Assembly: GCA_964352475.1 (NCBI GenBank)
Contig: CAYGSL010000016.1
Coordinates: forward strand, 17,068 to 81,067
From: JAUIET01 sp964352475
GTDB taxonomy: Bacteria; Pseudomonadota; Gammaproteobacteria; Pseudomonadales; JAUIET01
Reading direction: 5' to 3'
DNA length: 64,000 bases
Shown here: piece by piece, positions 18,662 through 26,344 of the stretch
Layout of the letters: every line of letters starts with the position of its first letter
Numbering within the stretch: the first letter of the stretch is position 1
Position numbers and translations under genes: made by a program
The notes under the pieces: model-generated
The model's database searches: none
What the model was told of the DNA's origin: nothing
What the model saw: the letters and a program-made list of their open reading frames with translations, nothing else

Positions 18662-19162
18662 ATGGCAGGAGCACGCCCCAAACAAGCAGAACTGACCGCT
18701 GACAACGACCTGAGCAAGAGCGAGGAAACTCTCAATACCATCGATGCAATGGTTGACGGCCTGAACGATCACGACATCGACAATATGGACCGTTTCTTCT
18801 CGGAAGCTTTCCGCTGGATTGGCAATGCAGGCTGCGGCACCAAGAATGGCCTGCAAGAGTTTCAACAAAATTGGCAGAAACCGTTTCAGGCCGCCTTCTC
18901 AGAAAAAGTTTGCATCGATGAGGCACGCCTGGTTCAGGGGGAATGGGCCGCGGCATTTGGTCGACAGGAAGCGATTCACAGTGGCACGTTCATGGGAATT
19001 GAGCCTACTCACAAGAAAGTTGAAATTCGCTATATGGACTTTTGGAAGGTTGTTGATGGAAAGATTGTCGACAATTGGGTGATGGTGGATTTTCCTTCGG
19101 TGATGCAGCAATTGGGTGTTGATCCATTTGACGGTCATGGGTGGGAAAACCTGGATGAATGA
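18662..19162 (+). CDS. SnoaL-like ester cyclase family protein
   Basis: A 166-residue single-domain SnoaL/NTF2-fold protein. It has 'TIDAMVDGLNDHDIDNMDRFFSEAFRWIG' at the start of the domain and ends with 'KIVDNWVMVDFPSVMQQLGVDPF', the usual SnoaL closing strand and helix. The ATG at 18662 is chosen; the longer TTG start at 18632 would fall inside operator B. The closing segment resembles each half of the tandem proteins at 17525 and 28620, suggesting common descent within this locus. The reaction is unknown. Confidence 0.82.
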   Translation: MAGARPKQAELTADNDLSKSEETLNTIDAMVDGLNDHDIDNMDRFFSEAFRWIGNAGCGTKNGLQEFQQNWQKPFQAAFSEKVCIDEARLVQGEWAAAFGRQEAIHSGTFMGIEPTHKKVEIRYMDFWKVVDGKIVDNWVMVDFPSVMQQLGVDPFDGHGWENLDE

Positions 19163-19212
19163 AAGAACCGGGCCCAGACCACAAGGCGCACCCAAATTAA
19201 TTGAGGCACTGA

Positions 19213-19324
19213 GGTGTTGAAGCATATATTTATCAGCGAGACTGTTTGAGAGAGGGACCTCGAAAACAAGCCCCCATGGATGGGTTCACGGCGTGTCTCG
19301 CTGATAAATATATGCTTCAACACC
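19213..19324. repeat. perfect 30-bp inverted repeat with 52-bp spacer
   Basis: The left arm at 19213-19242 starts GGTGTTGAAGCATATATTTA; the right arm at 19295-19324 is its exact reverse complement over all 30 bases. The 52-base spacer contains purine-rich and CCCCCATGG stretches. No coding function is evident; short ORFs read through it are artefacts. It lies between the SnoaL gene and the symporter and may be a dispersed palindromic (REP/MITE-like) element or form a long RNA hairpin. Whether other copies exist in the genome cannot be seen here. Confidence 0.85.
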
Positions 19325-19369
19325 GGTTTCAAGGTTTTGTGCGATGTGCCTTTTTGGTGTGGTTCCTGG

Positions 19370-19382
19370 TTCGTAGTAAATT
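19370..19382. promoter_or_regulatory. operator half-site resembling operators D/E
   Basis: TTCGTAGTAAATT matches the right half of operator E (TTCGTAGTACATT) at 12 of 13 positions, but the left half is not conserved. It lies 15 bases before the symporter ATG. It may place the symporter operon in the same regulon, or be chance. Confidence 0.3.
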
Positions 19383-19397
19383 ATAAGAGGTGGCAAC

Positions 19398-21005
19398 ATG
19401 CCCGAATTTGGCGCACTAAACTGGACTATTCTGGTTACCTATATTCTTGCCAACCTATTGCTAGGTTATGTTTTAGGTAAGCGCGTAGAGTCAGCTCAAG
19501 ACTTCTATCTCGGCAAGCGCGACACACCCTGGTGGGCCATAGGCATATCCGTAGTTGCTACCTATGTGAGCGCATTATCATTCCTGGGCGGCCCCGCCTG
19601 GGCCTACACCGATGGCATGTCGGTAGTCTCAATCCACATGAACTACCCCCTGGTAATTATTGTAGTGATTACCCTGTTCCTGCCGTTTTTCTACAACAGC
19701 GGCGTTGCCTCTATCTACGAATACCAGGAACGACGATTCGGCTCAAAGTCCCGCAGCGTGATATCCAGTATATTCCTCGTCTCGCAAAGCTTCAGCTCAG
19801 CCGCAATTCTGTACGCAACAGCACTAGTGTTAGAATTTATCACCGGCATAGATGTGATCACAGCCATTGTGATAGTCACACTAATCGCTCTCGTTTACAC
19901 CTGGATGGGTGGCATCACCGCTGTCATCTGGACCGACGTAATTCAAGGCGTAGTCCTGTTTCTCGGTGCCGGAATCATAGTGTATGCGCTAATAGATCAA
20001 ATGCCAGGCAGCATGCACGAAACCCTGAAAGCGCTGAAAGCCGAAGGGAAAACCGACCCGCTCAATTTCTCCTGGGATTTCACCGAAGTAACCACAGTTT
20101 GGTCCGGTATCATCGCAATGACCGTGTTTCATATTACGGTGTACGGCGTAAACCAAATGATGGCCCAGCGAACGCTGGCCGCCAAAACATTGGGTGATGC
20201 TAAAAAATCCTATCTGCTGATGGGCTTTGTCGCCTTCTTTATCTACTTCCTGTTTATATTCCTCGGCATCTTGTTTTACGCCTACTACGGCGGCAGAGAA
20301 TTCGAAAACGGCAATACCATTATCCTGCACTTTGCAGCTGACTATGGTTTACCCGGCTTGATGGGAATTCTCGCCGCAGCAGTTATGGCTGCTTCAATGT
20401 CTACGCTGGACTCGGCATTCAATTCCATGGCAACGGTATCGGTTGTTGATTTCTACAAGAAGTATTTCAAGCGCAATGAAAGCGACGACCATTATCTATT
20501 GGCATCACGTGTGTTCACTATCATATGGGCCCTAATTATTATCTTCCCGGCGATTATGTTTTCACGTACAGAAGGGTCAATTCTCGAAACCCTCAGCAAA
20601 GTGGGCTCCTATCTCGTTGGCGCCAAGTTGGCCATGTACGGTATGGGCTTCTTCTCCAAGCACACCAGCGAACGCGGGCTGCTGGTCGGCGTAGTCGCTG
20701 GCTTCGCGGTTGTCTGGTACGTTGCCACCTCAACCGACATAGCCTGGCCCTGGTATACCTTGATTGGCGCAGCAGCGAATATAGCGGTAAGTTGGCCCGC
20801 CAGTATCATCCTGGATGGCAGACAGAGTGAATGGTCCGAATACAGTGTGCCAGGGCAGATCGCGAAGTATCGCCGGCAGAATTTGCCCGAGAAAGAAAAC
20901 GGCTGGTATGTAGTGCCTGGCAAGATCGATACGATGAGTTACGTGTTGTTCGGTTTCTTCTTGCTTAGCTTTCTGAGCTTGTACTTGTTTAATACGCTGA
21001 TCTGA
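19398..21005 (+). CDS. sodium/solute symporter (SSS family)
   Basis: A 535-residue inner-membrane transporter with about 13-14 hydrophobic helices. It begins 'WTILVTYILANLLLGYVLG', and has the SSS-type 'RRFGSKSRSVIS', 'YTWMGGITAVIWTDVIQG' and 'LAAAVMAASMSTLDSAFNSMATVSVVDF' segments, the last holding Ser/Thr residues of the Na2 site. It probably brings in an organic acid or sugar-like substrate by sodium coupling. A good Shine-Dalgarno (AAGAGGTGG) precedes the ATG. It overlaps the next hydrolase by one base (TGATG), so it heads an operon of transporter and hydrolases. Confidence 0.93.
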   Translation: MPEFGALNWTILVTYILANLLLGYVLGKRVESAQDFYLGKRDTPWWAIGISVVATYVSALSFLGGPAWAYTDGMSVVSIHMNYPLVIIVVITLFLPFFYNSGVASIYEYQERRFGSKSRSVISSIFLVSQSFSSAAILYATALVLEFITGIDVITAIVIVTLIALVYTWMGGITAVIWTDVIQGVVLFLGAGIIVYALIDQMPGSMHETLKALKAEGKTDPLNFSWDFTEVTTVWSGIIAMTVFHITVYGVNQMMAQRTLAAKTLGDAKKSYLLMGFVAFFIYFLFIFLGILFYAYYGGREFENGNTIILHFAADYGLPGLMGILAAAVMAASMSTLDSAFNSMATVSVVDFYKKYFKRNESDDHYLLASRVFTIIWALIIIFPAIMFSRTEGSILETLSKVGSYLVGAKLAMYGMGFFSKHTSERGLLVGVVAGFAVVWYVATSTDIAWPWYTLIGAAANIAVSWPASIILDGRQSEWSEYSVPGQIAKYRRQNLPEKENGWYVVPGKIDTMSYVLFGFFLLSFLSLYLFNTLI

Positions 21006-22047
21006 TGAAGCGATCTTTTGGTGTTCTGTTGTGTTTAGCCCTTGCTACATGTGCGACCGAACGCGAGCTACCAAGCTTCTATTCACTTCAGCAGCTGGCA
21101 AGGGATTATCACGGCAGAATCATGGTCGATCGTGAACGTGATCCAATCGGTGATCTACCCGCCAGCATTCTGAGCTTTCAGGTTGATGGTTTAAAGCAAT
21201 ACGCTCTTTGCATTACCCCAACTGGCCCAAAACCGGAACATGGCTGGCCCGTGCTTATCTTTAACCACGGTTATGTGCCGGATCCCGCTTATCACGGCCT
21301 GCGCAAAGCAACTGGCATGCGAGACAGGCCAGGTGACTACTACAGAGGTATTCCCGAAGAATTTGCACGCAATGGTTTTATGGTGATTGCACCGGATTAT
21401 CGAGGTCATGCCGATTCGGATGGTGCGGAATTTACGCTCGCGTCTAGTCCGCTGGCACCATTGGCTTGGTATTCGCGAGATGTGGTGGCTTTGGTGAGTA
21501 CTATTGACTCGATCGAACAGGCGGATAAACAGCACGTTTTTATGCTGGGTCATTCCATGGGTGCAGCCATAACAGTCAACGCCGTGATAGCCNNNNNNNN
21601 NNNNNNNNNNNNNNNNNNNNNNNNNNNNNNNNNNNNNNNNNNNNNNNNNNNNNNNNNNNNNNNNNNNNNNNNNNNNNNNNNNNNNNNNNNNNTTTTATGC
21701 TGGGTCATTCCATGGGTGCAGCCATAACAGTCAACGCCGTGATAGCCCTTAGCCAGAAAATAAGAGCCGCCAGCCTATGGTCTACATCCACAACCAGTTA
21801 CTTTCCGTTTGACAAAAAATCGTCTGAGCAAAACATAAAGGCTATTGTTACGCCACTAAATATTCATCATGCCGTGAATGATGCCGTCACTCCTTTTGCA
21901 AATGCACGAAAAGTCGCGGCAGCAATGTGGACTGGGAATCCTGGAAATTTGTACGAGTATCAAAGTGATCTACACCTCTTTGAAGGCCGCGATCGAGAAA
22001 ACGCATTTCGTCGCGATATTTCGTTTTTTAGATCCCTGATAAGATAG
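21005..22047 (+). CDS. exported alpha/beta hydrolase, interrupted by an assembly gap
   Basis: The 5' part (to 21592) and the 3' part (from 21693) are one gene. The 55 bases before the N run are repeated exactly after it, and removing the 100 N plus one repeat copy (155 bases) restores a single frame of 295 residues. The merged protein has a hydrophobic leader (MKRSFGVLLCLALATC), the nucleophile elbow GHSMG, an Asp in 'HHAVNDAVTPF' and a His in 'SDLHLFEG', the triad of dienelactone-hydrolase-like enzymes. The leader ends in a Cys that could be a weak lipobox. It follows the symporter and should hydrolyse an ester or lactone in the envelope. Confidence 0.8.
21593..21692. other. assembly gap of 100 N
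   Basis: Exactly 100 N, a conventional unknown-size scaffold join. The flanks 21538-21592 and 21693-21747 are identical over 55 bases, so the contigs overlap and no sequence is truly missing. Confidence 0.95.
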
Positions 22048-22115
22048 CGCGCGGATTAATCAGCTATGTTCACATCTTTCAAACTCCTGCTCGAGTCTTA
22101 GCGAGGATCTGAACC

Positions 22116-22811
22116 TTGAAAGAGCCTCTACTTTTATTACCAGGCATGATGTGCAACGCACGCTTGTTCGAGTCGCAAGTCGCTGAGTTTTCCAATGATA
22201 GACCTGTGATGGTTGCACCGTTAACGGGGCGAGCGACAATCGATGAACTAGCCCAAGACATTCTCGCCCACGCGCCACCGCGCTTCGCGCTTGCCGGGTT
22301 GTCCATGGGGGGCATCACTGCAATGGAAATAATGCGTCATGCACCGGCACGTGTTTCGCGTTTGGCACTAATGGATACAAATCCTCTCGCAGAGGCAGCC
22401 GAGAAAGCAGCTGAGCGCGATGGGCAAATCCAGCGTGTGCAAGCCGGCGGTTTGCGCTCGGTAATGCGCGACGAAATGAAACCCAATTATTTAAGCGATG
22501 GCCCCAGAGTTGGACAGATTCTTGATGTCTGTATGGCCATGGCTGAAGAGTTGGGAGCGGATGTTTTTGCGGATCAGTCTCATGCGCTACAGAAACGCCG
22601 CGATCAACTCGATACTTTGAGTTGTGTTCGTGTGCCAACACTCATTCTATGTGGTGAAGACGACGATTTGTGTTCAATCGAGAAGCACGTGATGATGCGC
22701 GATGCAATAATTGACGCGCGCCTTGTTGTGATTTCGCGTGCGGGTCACTTGCCTGTGCTGGAACAACCCGACCAAACAAACGAAGAGTTAAGAAAATGGC
22801 TGAACAGCTGA
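22116..22811 (+). CDS. alpha/beta hydrolase
   Basis: A 231-residue cytoplasmic hydrolase starting at TTG (22116). The N-terminus 'LLLLPGMMCNARLFESQ' is the conserved family opening, so the ATG at 22146 would remove needed sequence. The nucleophile is Ser in GLSMGG near residue 63, the acid Asp is in 'LCGEDDDLCS' and the His in 'SRAGHLPVLEQP'. It overlaps the RraA-like gene by 16 bases. Likely a carboxylester or enol-lactone hydrolase serving the same pathway as the symporter; substrate unknown. Confidence 0.88.
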   Translation: MKEPLLLLPGMMCNARLFESQVAEFSNDRPVMVAPLTGRATIDELAQDILAHAPPRFALAGLSMGGITAMEIMRHAPARVSRLALMDTNPLAEAAEKAAERDGQIQRVQAGGLRSVMRDEMKPNYLSDGPRVGQILDVCMAMAEELGADVFADQSHALQKRRDQLDTLSCVRVPTLILCGEDDDLCSIEKHVMMRDAIIDARLVVISRAGHLPVLEQPDQTNEELRKWLNS

Positions 22812-23506
22812 TACCAGAGAACTTGCTGGCGCTGTTGCGAACCGTTGATACGCCCACAGTCTGCAATGCCATCGAAGTGGCGCAGGGGCAGCGTGGTTTT
22901 AACCGGTTCACCAAGGGCACCATGCAGCATTCCAAACCTGGCGATCCGCCAATTGTAGGCTTTGCGCGCACCGCGAAAATTGCCGGGGAAGTTCCCTCAA
23001 CAGAGGACCCGGCTGTGATTCGCGCGCGAAGAATGGAGTACTTCCGCTCAATGGCTGTAGGACCAAGCCCATCAGTCGCTGTAATAGAAGATACTGATTA
23101 CCCTAACTGCATCGCAGGTTGGTGGGGTGAAGTACATGTTGCGGTGCACAAAGGGCTTGGGCTTTCCGGCGCGGTAACTAACGGCGTAATGCGAGATCTC
23201 GATGTATTGGATGAAGGTTTTCCGGTACTCGCCGGCTCAATTGGAGTCAGTCACGGTTTTGTTCACGTGGTCGACATTGGAAACTCGGTCTCGGTGTTTG
23301 ATCTTAGCGTGGTTCAAGGTGAGCTTATCCATGCTGATCGACACGGTGCCTTGGTTATCCCGAATGATGTTATGGAACAACTACAGGCAAGCATAGAAAT
23401 GGTAATTGCCAATGAGGCAATTGTACTTGAGCCTGCACGTAAAGAAGGCTTCAACATCGATGAGCTTGAAGAGGCATGGTCGAAATTTGAATCAGCCAGA
23501 ACATAA
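22796..23506 (+). CDS. RraA-like protein (HMG/CHA aldolase family)
   Basis: A 236-residue protein of the RraA/dimethylmenaquinone methyltransferase-like fold. 'GLGLSGAVTNGVMRDLD' holds the conserved Gly-rich loop with Arg-Asp that binds metal and pyruvyl groups in 4-hydroxy-4-methyl-2-oxoglutarate aldolases, and 'IHADRHGALVIP' supplies the other acidic site. True RraA, the RNase E inhibitor, is shorter (about 160 residues), so this is more likely a catabolic aldolase or decarboxylase. It is the last gene of the symporter-hydrolase-hydrolase run. Confidence 0.85.
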   Translation: MAEQLIPENLLALLRTVDTPTVCNAIEVAQGQRGFNRFTKGTMQHSKPGDPPIVGFARTAKIAGEVPSTEDPAVIRARRMEYFRSMAVGPSPSVAVIEDTDYPNCIAGWWGEVHVAVHKGLGLSGAVTNGVMRDLDVLDEGFPVLAGSIGVSHGFVHVVDIGNSVSVFDLSVVQGELIHADRHGALVIPNDVMEQLQASIEMVIANEAIVLEPARKEGFNIDELEEAWSKFESART

Positions 23507-23573
23507 AGCTCTGTTCCTCCCTCCGATTTCCCCTTTCTATTCTTGATCTACTAGTAATGATTTAAGGCCGGTT

Positions 23574-23592
23574 ATTGCATACGGAGTACAAT
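23574..23592. promoter_or_regulatory. operator C, shared dyad motif
   Basis: ATTGCATACGGAGTACAAT. It is a dyad with perfectly matched ends (ATTG...CAAT) and shares TTGCAT-CG-AGT with operators A, B, D and E. It lies 263 bases upstream of the TonB receptor ATG. Confidence 0.68.
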
Positions 23593-23750
23593 ATGGCCAA
23601 AATTTGCACTAGCGAGCGATTTCTATCATAAATAGTTAATAAACAAAGAGATAACAACCAAATATATTGATTCAACGGGAGATTTTACGCCTGTGAGTTA
23701 CCGTTGAGAGACCATTAACCTCGATTTTTGATTAACGAACTCGACATTTA

Positions 23751-23769
23751 ATTGCATTCGGAGTACATT
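23751..23769. promoter_or_regulatory. operator D, shared dyad motif
   Basis: ATTGCATTCGGAGTACATT, 86 bases before the TonB receptor ATG. It differs from the reverse complement of operator E at one base only, and from operator C at two. Confidence 0.7.
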
Positions 23770-23854
23770 GCGTGTCGTGCTGCGTTGCGAGGGCGCTGTG
23801 GCTGAGTTATTGACGGTCACATGGCATAGAACCAATATCCTGGAGGAAAGTCTG

Positions 23855-26302
23855 ATGAACCATAAATCAATCAAAAAGGCCTTACTGCCTTTAGCCGCTG
23901 CAGTTAGCACAGGTATCGCTCTGCCAGCTTCTGCGGTATTAGAAGAGGTCGTAGTTACCGCCCAAAAGCGTGCTGAGAATGTGCAAGACGTGGGTTTGTC
24001 AGTGACAGGTCTGGATTCAAACGCGCTTGATAAAGGCGGCGTTTATGACGTAACCAGAATTGATTTGCTGGTACCGGGCGTAAATTTTGCCTTTATCGGA
24101 AACGACGCGAAGTTCAACGTTCGTGGTGCAAACTCAAATAACACTTTCGGCGATAACGCTTCCATCGTTGGTGTGTTCACCGATGGCGTATACAAGCCAC
24201 GCGCATCGCAACAAACGCGCCAATTCTACGATATTGAGCGGGTTGAATTTCTGCGTGGACCGCAGGGTACTCTGTACGGGCGAAACACCTTTGCCGGTGC
24301 CATGAACCTCTACACCAACAAGCCAGATACCGAAGAGACTTATGCTGGCATTGATCTCGGTTACAGCCGCTTCAACAAAACACGTGTTGAAGGTTTTGCC
24401 AACGTGCCTGTTTCTGATTCCTTCGCCGTTCGAGTTGCTGGCTTCAAACAAGACAGTGACGGTTATGTGAAGAACTTTGCAGGGCCAGATCTTGGGCAGG
24501 ATGACAAGCTTGGCCTACGCCTGTCAGCATTGTGGGATGTGTCTGATTCCGTTAGCGTGATCGCCCGCTATAGCTACTCGGATGAAGGCGGTACTTCGCT
24601 GGGTGTTTTCTCATATACGGGTCTATGTTCTCCGGTTGATGCTGATGGCGTAACCGACGCAGCAGGTGGCTTCCAGGATTGCAATAACCAGCGTCGTGGT
24701 GGCCGTGGTAGCGCACCATGGAATGTCGCCGGTCCCTACCAGGTTGAACACGATTTCGTTAACGAAACGGATCTTGAAGAAGACAACTTCACTCTTGAAG
24801 CGAACGTAGACTTCGGTTCGGTTAACCTGAAGTCAATCACCTCGTACACTGATTACACCAGCTTGATCGGTCTTGACGGCGACTCCGGTCCGAATCCGTT
24901 CGAGCGTTTCTGGTTCGAGGAAAATGCAGAATCGTTCACTCAGGAATTCCAGCTCACCTCCACGGGTGATGGTGCATTCCAGTGGACCGCAGGCGCTTAC
25001 TATTCAACAGACGAAGTATTTTTCAGCTTCAGTGATTTCCGCCACACAATTGATGATCGTTCAGGCGAAACATCAATTACCGCGTTGGACGCAGGTGGTA
25101 ACCCGGTTCAGGTTCCTATCTTTGACAACACGCCATTGGTGTCTCGCGATACTAATCTTAACGGTCACTTTGCTGACGCAACCGAAGTAGAAAGTGATTA
25201 CTACGGTATTTATTTTCAAGGCGAGTTTTCAATAACTGATAGCTTCAGAGTGATAGCGGGCTTACGTTACAACGATGAGAGCAAATCAGTACGTGGTGGC
25301 AGCAACTTCTCTGCCGTTCCACCGGTAACTATTAACGCTGGCTTTGAAGGAGGCGCAAGCCCCGTTGTTATTCCCAAGGTTCCTGGCGATGTATTCAACT
25401 ACAACCTGGATCTGCCTGGTGTAGCGTCATCATCTCGCGATTATGACAATGTATCCTGGCGTGCTGGCGCAGAGTTTGACGTTAACGACGACATACTGGT
25501 TTACGTAACAGCATCAACCGGCTTCTTGTCTGGATCGGTGAACGCTACTCGCGATGATACCGAAGAGCAAGAATCGGAAGTCTATGAAATCGGTATCAAG
25601 AGCCAATTCATGGACAATACGCTTCAGCTGAATGCTGCGATTCATCGTACTGAGTACACCAACTTGCTGGCGCAGTTACAGACTGTTGATCCCAACACCG
25701 GTAATATTGGTACGACAACCAAGAACGGTGGTGAGATTGAAGCCCAGGGTCTGGAAGTGGAAGTGATATGGGCGCCCACTGAAGAGTTCACGCTGTCAGC
25801 TAACATGGCGTTGCTGGATTCCGAGTATGGTGAGTTTGGCTTCGGCAACCTTTACTCAGCGTACAGCGGTTCGCTGCCGGTTGTTGGCGGTACACCAGTG
25901 ACTATCAATGGCAGACCTACTGTTATTGGTGGCGCCATTCAGTTGGAAGGTGAAACCACACCATGGTCTCCTGATCTGACATTCAACCTCAGCGCAAGCT
26001 ATGTGGTTGATTTGGCAGAAGCAGGAACGCTAACGCCGTTCTTACAAATCGCGTACAGTGATTCGTATAACGTTGCTGGCAACCTGCCAATTGATCCAAG
26101 CGGCTTCCAGGATTCGTTCAGTAAAACGGACTTCCGCTTAACCTGGGATTCGCCTGAGCAAAACTTCAGTGTTGAAGCGTTTGTGGAGAACATTGAAGAC
26201 GAAGCGGTTAACGCGCGGGTTAACGTGGGCGGTAACGACCACACCCAAACTTCCTTCCTGCACCCACGTAATTACGGTGTGCGCATGAAGGCACGCTTCT
26301 AA
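23855..26302 (+). CDS. TonB-dependent outer-membrane receptor
   Basis: An 815-residue outer-membrane transporter. A signal peptide (residues 1-26, ending ALPASA) is followed by the TonB box 'EEVVVTAQKR', the plug domain with 'FNVRGANSNNTFG' and 'VEFLRGPQGTLYGRNTFAGA', a 22-strand-type barrel, and the terminal aromatic 'YGVRMKARF' needed for outer-membrane insertion. The plug and box type are those seen in proteobacterial receptors for organic substrates rather than classical siderophore receptors. Preceded by operators C and D, it is probably the uptake gate of the regulon. A terminator follows 18 bases after the stop. Confidence 0.95.
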   Translation: MNHKSIKKALLPLAAAVSTGIALPASAVLEEVVVTAQKRAENVQDVGLSVTGLDSNALDKGGVYDVTRIDLLVPGVNFAFIGNDAKFNVRGANSNNTFGDNASIVGVFTDGVYKPRASQQTRQFYDIERVEFLRGPQGTLYGRNTFAGAMNLYTNKPDTEETYAGIDLGYSRFNKTRVEGFANVPVSDSFAVRVAGFKQDSDGYVKNFAGPDLGQDDKLGLRLSALWDVSDSVSVIARYSYSDEGGTSLGVFSYTGLCSPVDADGVTDAAGGFQDCNNQRRGGRGSAPWNVAGPYQVEHDFVNETDLEEDNFTLEANVDFGSVNLKSITSYTDYTSLIGLDGDSGPNPFERFWFEENAESFTQEFQLTSTGDGAFQWTAGAYYSTDEVFFSFSDFRHTIDDRSGETSITALDAGGNPVQVPIFDNTPLVSRDTNLNGHFADATEVESDYYGIYFQGEFSITDSFRVIAGLRYNDESKSVRGGSNFSAVPPVTINAGFEGGASPVVIPKVPGDVFNYNLDLPGVASSSRDYDNVSWRAGAEFDVNDDILVYVTASTGFLSGSVNATRDDTEEQESEVYEIGIKSQFMDNTLQLNAAIHRTEYTNLLAQLQTVDPNTGNIGTTTKNGGEIEAQGLEVEVIWAPTEEFTLSANMALLDSEYGEFGFGNLYSAYSGSLPVVGGTPVTINGRPTVIGGAIQLEGETTPWSPDLTFNLSASYVVDLAEAGTLTPFLQIAYSDSYNVAGNLPIDPSGFQDSFSKTDFRLTWDSPEQNFSVEAFVENIEDEAVNARVNVGGNDHTQTSFLHPRNYGVRMKARF

Positions 26303-26320
26303 GTACAGAAGCTAGTCAAG

Positions 26321-26344
26321 AAGGGGGCGAAAGCCCCCTTTTTT
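26321..26344 (+). terminator. Rho-independent terminator of the TonB receptor gene
   Basis: Eight-base stem AAGGGGGC / GCCCCCTT with a GAAA tetraloop, followed by a T run. It lies between the receptor stop and the convergent sulfatase stop; the last bases overlap the sulfatase stop codon. Confidence 0.93.

Larger units (their letters stand above)
23507..23854. promoter_or_regulatory. 348-bp promoter region of the TonB receptor gene
   Basis: An AT-rich non-coding stretch between the RraA-like gene and the TonB-dependent receptor. It holds operators C and D, whose starts are 177 bases apart, but no convincing terminator for the upstream operon and no clear -35/-10 pair. Two operators on one promoter region suggest looping or two promoters. 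A Shine-Dalgarno (TGGAGGAAAG) lies just before the receptor ATG. Confidence 0.55.

Noticed and set aside
19280..19480. Short ORF through the inverted repeat
   Set aside because: It reads through the palindrome and into the symporter in another frame; no ribosome binding site. Likely an artefact.
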